In this document: positions 56,793 through 64,000 of the stretch, in pieces
Layout: every line of letters starts with the position of its first letter
Numbering within the stretch: position 1 is the stretch's first letter
Assembly: GCA_947179155.2 (NCBI GenBank)
Contig: OX359285.1
Span: forward strand, 12,957,510 to 13,021,509
Length of the DNA: 64,000 bases
Reading direction: 5' to 3'
Origin: Hedera helix
Lineage: Eukaryota; Streptophyta; Magnoliopsida; Apiales; Araliaceae
The notes under the pieces: generated by a model
What the model saw: only the letters and a program-made list of their open reading frames with translations
Databases searched by the model: none
What the model was told of the DNA's origin: nothing
Made by a program: the position numbers and the translations under genes

Positions 56793-59700
56793 GACCCCGA
56801 ATTTTATGAAATATAAAATTTAATTTTCTTCATATATATTTTTTCATGAAACAGTAAGTGGTTAAATTGACAAAGTTAAAAGTTAAGGATGTTTCGTGCA
56901 AATTATACCTTGTTGGACAATATTCTTTTTGTCGGGGAATATTCGTTTTGTCGGGGAATATTCGTTCTACCCGTACGACGGCGCAATATAATATTCGTGT
57001 CGTACGACGGCGCCGAAATAACTAATTATTGGTGGACCCCACAACGGAATAATTGTCGGATATAGAAAACGACAGAAGTAACCTTTTTAAATAAAAATAG
57101 TCAACGGTGTTAACTATTTAAATACTGGTGATAAAAGAATAGTAGCATACGGTAATTTATGGTATTCTACAGTAGCATGCGGTACTCTACAGTAGCACAC
57201 GGTATTGCACAGTGTCTTATATTATTGATCTGAAATTGACACCCTAACTGTTGCACATCATTTCATCAATAATTGTTGTTGTATAATATTTTATGTTATC
57301 AATTCAATAATTGTTGCTACACAGTATTTTGCATTATTGATTTAATAATTGTCATTACACTGCATTTTATATCATTGAGTCAATAATTGCTGGTGCGTTG
57401 TATTTTAAAATTATTGAACCAAATAATTGTCACAGTAGCAAATACACAGTAATTTATATTATTTAAATTAATAATAATCTGTAACATGTTTATTACATTA
57501 TTGTTATTATTGTTGTAGCATTATTTTATATGTTGGATCCACAGGTAGAATAAATAAAATAAAATAAAATAAAATAAATATTATTATTTTTCAAAAGTTA
57601 CTATTCACTGACGGAAGTTACTGTTCACATCGGAAAAGTTACTCCGGAGTCACTGTTCACTCCCGGAAATCACTATTCATCGGCTGACAAAAGTTACTGT
57701 TCATTACTGTTCACTTTTTGAAAATTTTAAAGTTACTGTGCAAAGTTACTGTGCAAGTATTGAAATTTTTAAAAAAAAAACGTTTGCGCAGCCTCTCTCA
57801 CCTACCAAATGCACAGTGCCCACCTACCACGCATAGTACCCCCATTTTCCCCTATAAATAGCTTGTTCAGCTGAATAGAAAAATCACACCTAAAACATAA
57901 AATTTTTCTATAAGAATTTTATGAGTTTTCTCTGAGAATAGTAAGGTTATTTTGAGAGTTTGAAAGCCAAAAGGAGTGCAGAAATTTTTCAAGTAAGTCT
58001 TTTATTAAAGAGTAGTAATTTCATAAATTCATATATTTCGCGGTATTCACAAAACTTCCTTTAGAAGACTCTTCTATTAGAAGATTCATTTTTAAAAGCT
58101 TTCTTTAGAAGATTTATTTTGAAATATTATTTTAAAAACTATTTGAAAGTTGTTATATTATACTACAAAAATTATGTTAAATATATATAATTTTGATAGT
58201 TCATAATATACGAGTTATTATACACTTTGAAATTTATATGTGGTAATTACTAATTTATATTATAAATATATAGGTTGATCAACCTCATTTAAAACAATAT
58301 CCAGTCACGTGTTAAGGTAAGGAATATCATTCTTTTCACACTCTTAAATTTATTACGGTAAGGGGTATCACTCTTTTCATCATCATAAATGGATATTATT
58401 TTCTTTCTTACTTGAAGGGATTATCATTCTTTGATTCTCGAAAATAATATCGTTTCTTTCTTGTGCCATTTATTTCCATGTATTAAATTGTGGGAATAAC
58501 CTTACGGCGTGGTTTACCGCCTGTTGGTGAATAACCTTTTGTATTCATTCCTTATTAATCTTTGAGAATAACCTTACGGTGCGGATTATCGCCTGTTTGG
58601 TGAATAACTCTTCGTGTTCAAATTCTATTAAATTGTGGGAATAACCTTACGGTGCGGATTACGCCTGTTTGGTGAATAACTCTTCGTGTTCAAATTCTAT
58701 TAAATTGTGGGAATAACCTTACGGTGCGGATTACGCCTGTTTGGTGAATAACTATTCGTATTCAAATTGATGGGAATAACCTTACGGTGCGGATTATCGC
58801 CTGTTGGTGAATAACCCTTGTTATTTGTCTCGTGTGGAAATAATTTGTCTACACGAATTATCACATGACACTTTTATTCCATATTCGTAAGTGATATCAT
58901 TTTCCTTTATACTCATAAGGGATACCATCTTTTTCATCTTCCATTATTCAAACTTACTATGGTAAGGGATATTAATTTCCTTCACCTTTTGTTAATCAAA
59001 CCTGCTACGGTAAGGGATATTACTTTCTTCCATACACCTAAATCGAAACTTATTATGGAACTATTGCTTCTATAATTCCTGAAAATATTATATGTTCCAT
59101 AATAGTTGAATTTCATTAGTTCAACTGAACCTTCCTATTTTCTGAACATTTCTATTGAACTGTAATCGTTATTCTGAACTGTGGATCTTGAATATCATTT
59201 TTAAATTTCACTCCACATCATGTTGGCAATTTGGACATTATTTGAATCTGCACAAAGTAAACTTCCGATACTTATTGTTTATCCTGTTCTTCTGTTCATC
59301 ATTTGTATCACTGTTATTTGTATTAATCATCAAGAATCAAGCTGTTGTGAATATCTGTGGCCGGGGGCACAGATGTGATATAATTGTTGAACAGATGATA
59401 GGTTAAAGGCGATATACTAGGTTAAAGGCGATACATCTGTTCGGTGTCTTTTATGACACGTGGTGAATGTTCTCTTTGGCCCGTAGTGCAAAGATGAACT
59501 GTTGGTTGGTATGATTATGACCAAAGGCTGAATCTGGTATAATCATGACCGTTGGTGTTATATTGAATGTCTTTGGCCCGTAGTGCAAAGACGAACTGTT
59601 GATCTGCATGATTATGACCAGGAACTGTGAAGTTGTATTATCTTGACTAATGGTATTTCAGATGATAAAAGTTGATGATATTTTTACTAAAAAGAGAAGC

Positions 59701-60169
59701 GAGTGGACATTATAGTCTGCATTATTCTTCTAATAGATTGTTCATTCCGCTGCTATTATTGATCTGAACATTGTTTAAGAATTTAACTACAGTTTTTGAT
59801 ATAAACCTTGTAGTCTATTGTATTCTATCAAGAACTCAACTGTTAAAGGCTAATGATAATTTATTCGTCATTATCTTAGTCATGATATTTCTTACTGGGC
59901 TATTTGAGCTCACCCTTTCTTTTGTTCCATTGTTTTTCAACAGGAGATGAAAACGTAACGGGGTCTAGCCGGGGGATGGAGTGAGAGTCCGAGGAATAGC
60001 TATCCTAGTCTTCACGTGTTGTAAAATAGTGTGGCAATAATAGTGAAGACTTAGTTGTGTATTATTATACACTGTATTGTTGTACGTTGTGCTTTGTTGT
60101 AATAATTTTGTTGCAGTCTTTTGACGACTCAAGTTTGGGCTGTGTGGGCCTAGATTTGGGGGCGTCACA
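56788..60169 (+). repeat. 3' LTR of outer element (3382 bp)
   Basis: Near-identical to 38504-41885. Differences seen: GCCAATTTATA to GCAAATTATA near 56900, CTGCCCG to CTACCCG near 56970, one extra C near 57841, and GGCGCGG to GGCGTGG near 58509. Confidence 0.93.
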
Positions 60170-60595
60170 TTAACTATTTAATAATATTTTAATTTTATAC
60201 TAATATTATTAACCATTTAATAATATTTTAATCTCATACTAATATTATTAACTATTTAATAATATTTTAATCATTTATTAATATTATTAACCATTTAATA
60301 ATATTTTAATCATTTATTAATATTATTAATCATTTAATAATATTTTAATCACTTACTAATATTATTAATTATTTAATAATATTTTAATTATTTATTAATA
60401 TTATTAACCATTTAATAATATTTTAATCACTTATTAATATTATTAACTATTTAATAATATTTTAATCTCATACTAATATTATTAACCATTTAATAATATT
60501 TTAATCATTTATTAATGTTATTCATCATTTAATAACGTTTTAATCATATATTAATATTATTGATCATTTAATAATATTTTAATAATCTTCAAACA
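60170..60595. repeat. 39-bp AT-rich tandem array (target of the outer element)
   Basis: About eleven units of ATTTAATAATATTTTAATCA followed by TTTATTAATATTATTAACC. The unit is nearly self-complementary. The array continues on the far side of the insertion at about 38450-38503. Confidence 0.88.
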
Positions 60596-61099
60596 ATACC
60601 AATAGTTAACTTTTTAATTGTGTTAATATTAGTCTTTATCTTAAATATTTAGCTACCATTTAATCACTAATAGACTCTCTTACAATAGTCTACCTTTAAT
60701 TTAATAGTGTAATTACCTTTTGTTAAGTTTTACAATGCTCGACAAGCAAAACTTTCAGTTCCAAACAAGTCTGGACTAAAAAAATTAATTTTTGACAAGC
60801 ATGGATGTAAAGACGCCCCCCCCCCCCCCCCCAAGGCCTTTATGGGGCGTATCTACGCCCATAGGCAGAAACTAAAAAGGGCTGGGCGTATTCTGGGCGT
60901 CTAGACGCCGGTCACTTTGGCTGCTGGAACCTCTCTCAATAGTTTGGCCATAATTTTGTCATACAGAAATATTTTGAGGTGATTCTTAAGTCTAAATTCA
61001 TTAAAATTTCATGATCTACAACTTCTCTTTAGATCAAAAATCTAAATTCCAAACGGAAGTATCCGTAAAATCACTCACAAGGACATAATGAAAAACTAG
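60596..61099. other. Junction between minus- and plus-oriented LTR fragments
   Basis: Contains text related to 38198-38245 (GACAAGCAAAACTTTCAGTTCC), a run of 17 C (60816-60832), and GC-rich GGGCGTATCTACGCCC and GGGCGTCTAGACGCC motifs (60844-60910). The exact junction cannot be placed. No coding region. Confidence 0.5.
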
Positions 61100-63363
61100 T
61101 TTCATAAATCCTCCGTAAAAAGTTACTACGCGCGTACGCGCGGAAGCCGTTTCCGGCTTCTCAAAACGGCACCGTTTTGGGCCGTTGTTTCTGAATACGC
61201 GCGCAATGCGTGAGAACCGGTTTTCTGCGAAATTACCAGACTGCCCCTCCGTGTTTTTCTTGGCAAAATTACCATTCTGCCCTCGGATCAATTTTCAACT
61301 TATTTACGGAAATGTCATTCGGGTTAAATTTAAATAATTTAAATATTTAAAAACTAATTTAAAATTATAACAAAAATAATAATAATACAAAAATAATATT
61401 GGGGAGGATATTTTTCATTAAGTTTAATTTTTAAATATTTTAAATATTAATCTAGTTAGCTAAATCATGGTTAAGTTAAATAAATTTATTATTTATTTAT
61501 TATTTTAAATGTTAATAATAAATAAAGATGATAAATTAGCAATTATTATTTAATTCCTATTAAATAATACTTAAAGGGAGATAAAATTTATAAATTAATT
61601 ATTTATTATTTAAATATTATTAAATAATAAATAAGGATAATTAAGTAATTAATTATTATGTAATTAGCATTAAATAACGATTAATGAAAATTAAGTTATT
61701 AGAGTAATAATTTATTATTTAATTTAAATAATAAATAAGAATGATTTGATTATTATTTAACCTTAAATAATAATTAAAATTAATTAAATAATTAATTATT
61801 ATTTAATTGACATTAAATAATAATTAAAGAGGATTAAGATTAGTAAACTATTATTTAATTTCCTTAAATTAAATAAAAAGTAAGGTTAATTACTTAGTTA
61901 ATTAGTGGTTGATTAATATTAAAGTAAAGAAGGTTAAAATTAAGTCAATAATTATTTATTATTTAATTATAATTAAATAATAAGTAAGTACAATTAGTTA
62001 TTATTTATTTTAAATAATAACTAGAGTTAATTAATTAATTTCTATTTAATCAAGATTAAATAGTAATTAAATAGAGATTGAGTTAATAAAATAAATTGAA
62101 TTTAATTATGATTTAATTAAACAATTGTAATAAGTTGTTTAAGGGTTTAATAAGTGTCCAACACTTAAGAAAAATATTTTCTAACTTATTAAATTATTAA
62201 CCTAAAATGATTGAGGATCTATAAGGTTAATAATATTGTTTTGACTAATGTAAATTATGTGTTAGTACTTATGTGTGGTAAATAAGTTCATTATTAAGCG
62301 TATAGTTATGCAAATACGCCGTACTAATTATTAGACCGACTTTATTAATGTTAGGTCTTTCAAAGCAAGTTAGTTAAAGCTAGACATTTATTGTAGCTGA
62401 GCAGACAGGCAAGTTCTCTAACCTTACTCATTTATTGTTGAACAAGTTTCTATACTTGTATTTATTGTCAAAGCTTGAAGTGGTTTAATTATTTAAAATT
62501 ATCCCACATCCATATTGTTTATAAAATCGCACTTAGTGCACTTGAAGCTTATTAGTTCTTGATTCATGAACTGTATTAAAAATGTCAAAAGCTAATAGTT
62601 CAGCTAGACATTACGTTTATAAATTCAATACTTGAATATTTTTAAAAGCTTATCCAAACCATTGTTGGGTGCGGATTTCTTATATTAAGTCTGAGAATTG
62701 AACAACCCTAAATTAGGGGATTTTGTGTCGGGAAACCGACTTTGGGCGCCAGTGACTAAATGTAATGCATATACAGCGGGTTGAATAGGCTGATCCCCTT
62801 GAAAACCAAACAACTCAAAGGGTCAGAGGAAACTCTATTATACCCTCGTTAGTTCAGGGTCCTTAGTGACCGCTCAGCATTTTAAGATTCAAATATTCTG
62901 TTTATTAAAATTTGAATCCTGTTTCATTCACAATTGTTATATCTACTGTTGAATCATTGATGATATTTCCCATTCATTTATGATATATTAAATCTCTATG
63001 ATTGTTCTAAACTTGCTGAGCAAACTAGTTGCTCATTCTTGCTATATCATGAACCATTTTTCAGATAGACCTGATTGCTCAAAGAAGGATAAGGGAAAAG
63101 GAAAAGCCAGAGATTAAGTTAGCTTATGCATGCTAATTAGATATTTAATGTGTATTTACTGTTGAAGAACCTTTTGTAATTCCTTATGATATGAACTGTT
63201 TTATGTTAAGGTTGATAGACCCTGGTATTGTAACCTTTTGAAGGGAACCAATATGTATTATTCCGCGATGTTTAAATGCAATGTATGTATTTAATTGTTA
63301 GTAATGTGTTGAATAGTGAGAACCAAACTCGAGGTTATGGAACCCGGATTTGGGGTCGTCACA
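61100..63363 (+). mobile_element. Tekay-type LTR, 5'-truncated, plus strand
   Basis: Matches the 3' half of the nested LTR in order: CGCGCGTACGCGCGG and AAAACGGCACCGTTTT (61128-61178), TACCAGACTGCCCCTCCG, AT hairpins (61480-62060), CTTATTAAATTATTAACC, GTTAGGTCTTTCAAAG, the TGAGCAA/TTGCTCA hairpin (63017-63035) and the end GGGGTCGTCACA. A primer site and gag follow, so it is the 5' LTR of an element running off the right edge. Confidence 0.75.
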
Positions 63364-63366
63364 GGT

Positions 63367-63378
63367 TGGTATCAGAGC
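63367..63378 (+). promoter_or_regulatory. Primer-binding site of right-edge element
   Basis: TGGTATCAGAGC, three bases after the LTR end. Confidence 0.9.
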
Positions 63379-63564
63379 CGGTTAGGATTTGCGAAACCTA
63401 AGTTATAACCTTAGTATTAAACTCATATCGAGTGCGTTAGGAAATGAATCGGGAAAATTCATCATGTTGTGTATTTTTGGAGATGGATTGAGAAAAATCC
63501 ATCGAGCCGAGATGTACATGATAAAATATCATTTCATTTCATCAATGAATATATTTTATTGTTG

Positions 63565-63597
63565 TACTAACGTGTGTTATTTTTTTTATGATATAGG
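63565..63597 (+). promoter_or_regulatory. Possible 3' splice site of a leader intron
   Basis: A perfect TACTAAC (63565-63571) is followed by a T-rich tract and GATATAG|G, directly before the gag ATG at 63598. This is the classic branch-point and acceptor layout. Inferred, not shown. Confidence 0.45.
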
Positions 63598-64000
63598 ATG
63601 GCAGAGATCGGATAGTCGAGTCGCACTGCTGAGGAGGACTATATTGATATCCATATGGATACTGCACTGCCGCTGGTGGCTGCACCTGTAGAGGAGCCAG
63701 AGTCGGATCCTGAGGAGGGGGATCGTGTGGAGCCCGTTTAGGGCGGAGTCATGAGGCCTTACAGTGAGGATGAGGCCGAGTCAGAGGAGTCTGAGGAGGA
63801 GGAGTCAGCGGATGGCATGGGCACCACTGCCGCTGACATCATAGAGGGACTGACCGATAGGAACGAGGAGATGGAGGCAAGGGTCCAGCATCTAGAGGAG
63901 CAGAATCTGACCCACCAGCACATGGAGGATCAGTATAGGGATGCGGCTTATCAGTTCTCTGGCGAGAACACGGAGCTGAAAGAGAAGATAGTAGGACTGG
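63598..64000 (+). pseudogene. N-terminal gag of right-edge element, cut by window end
   Basis: From ATG 63598 the frame reads MAEIG, a TAG stop (63613-63615), an acidic stretch (EEPESDPEEGD), a second TAG (63739-63741), then an open acidic and coiled-coil-like region (DEAESEESEEEES, LTDRNEEMEARVQHLEEQN) to the window edge. The N-terminal part of large Tekay-type Gags is acidic and coiled-coil in the same way; the capsid core would lie beyond the edge. GC content rises sharply at 63600 compared with the AT-rich leader. Two stops in an otherwise clean frame suggest a recent loss of function. Confidence 0.6.

Larger units (their letters stand above)
38504..60169 (+). mobile_element. Outer Tekay-type LTR retrotransposon (21.7 kb with nested insert)
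   Basis: Two 3382-bp LTRs (38504-41885, 56788-60169) in direct orientation, a TTAAC duplication on both sides (38499-38503, 60170-60174), a tRNA-Met-type primer site, a purine tract and a pol ending in a chromodomain define a chromovirus. Without the nested element it is about 10.3 kb, of which about 3.6 kb is internal. The LTRs differ at only a handful of places I could see (about three substitutions and two one-base indels), so insertion was recent. It is not autonomous: pol lacks the RT core and gag is not recognisable. Confidence 0.92.

Noticed and set aside
60816..60832. Run of 17 C as a special signal
   Set aside because: A homopolymer whose length may be a sequencing or assembly artefact; no structure around it needs it.

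Overview
The window is nuclear DNA of a flowering plant, most likely a eudicot with a large, transposon-rich genome. The evidence is one intron-containing plant transcription-factor gene (a GAMYB-type R2R3-MYB with an intact miR159 target site), plant-type Ty3/gypsy lineages (Athila, Tat/Ogre, Tekay chromoviruses), Copia-like LTRs, hAT elements, a SINE, an L1 remnant and Helitron-like ends, all in AT-rich DNA. I cannot name the species.

Left arm (1-15.6 kb): a mosaic of broken retroelements. It holds two decayed minus-strand gag pseudogenes with multiple zinc knuckles (1-870 and 5405-6150), an Athila 5' end (LTR, tRNA-Asp-type primer site, gag) cut by an opposite-strand Athila-like LTR (3703-5218), a minus-strand Copia-type LTR from 6881, a minus-strand Tat/Ogre-type LTR (8833-11196), and a truncated Tekay-type LTR (12387-15580).

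Gene (about 16.75-26.6 kb): the GAMYB gene has three coding exons (18033-18371, 24850-25816, 25924-26192; 524 codons plus stop) and a probable 5'-UTR intron. Its first coding intron is 6.5 kb long because it holds a Tourist-like MITE, two non-autonomous hAT elements with 8-bp target-site duplications, an L1 remnant and a tandem duplication with Helitron-like 3' ends. The exons stay open and the splice sites are canonical.

Right of the gene (26.6-38.5 kb): intergenic DNA with microsatellites, a tRNA-derived SINE with a 20-bp target-site duplication (29374-29504), a decayed LTR element with a repetitive gag (29.8-31.2 kb), a 3.4-kb solo LTR with GTTTT duplications (32045-35437), and fragments of Tekay-type LTRs in both orientations.

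Main structure (38504-60169): a 21.7-kb LTR retrotransposon with near-identical 3382-bp LTRs and TTAAC duplications. A second element of 11.3 kb (42631-53963; near-identical 4517-bp LTRs, ATTCC duplications, no long ORF inside) sits in its first ORF. The outer element has an unrecognised ORF where gag should be, and a pol with protease, RNase H, integrase and chromodomain but no reverse-transcriptase core. It lies in a 39-bp AT-rich tandem array. The right end (61.1-64 kb) is another Tekay-type LTR, its primer site and the start of a broken gag.

The cross-cutting observations most worth a second look are: (i) short GC-rich palindromic motifs, different in each family, repeated inside nearly every LTR; (ii) a conserved hairpin near the 3' ends of the Tekay-type LTRs; (iii) the unknown ORF of the outer element; (iv) the paradox of a very young element with a dead pol.
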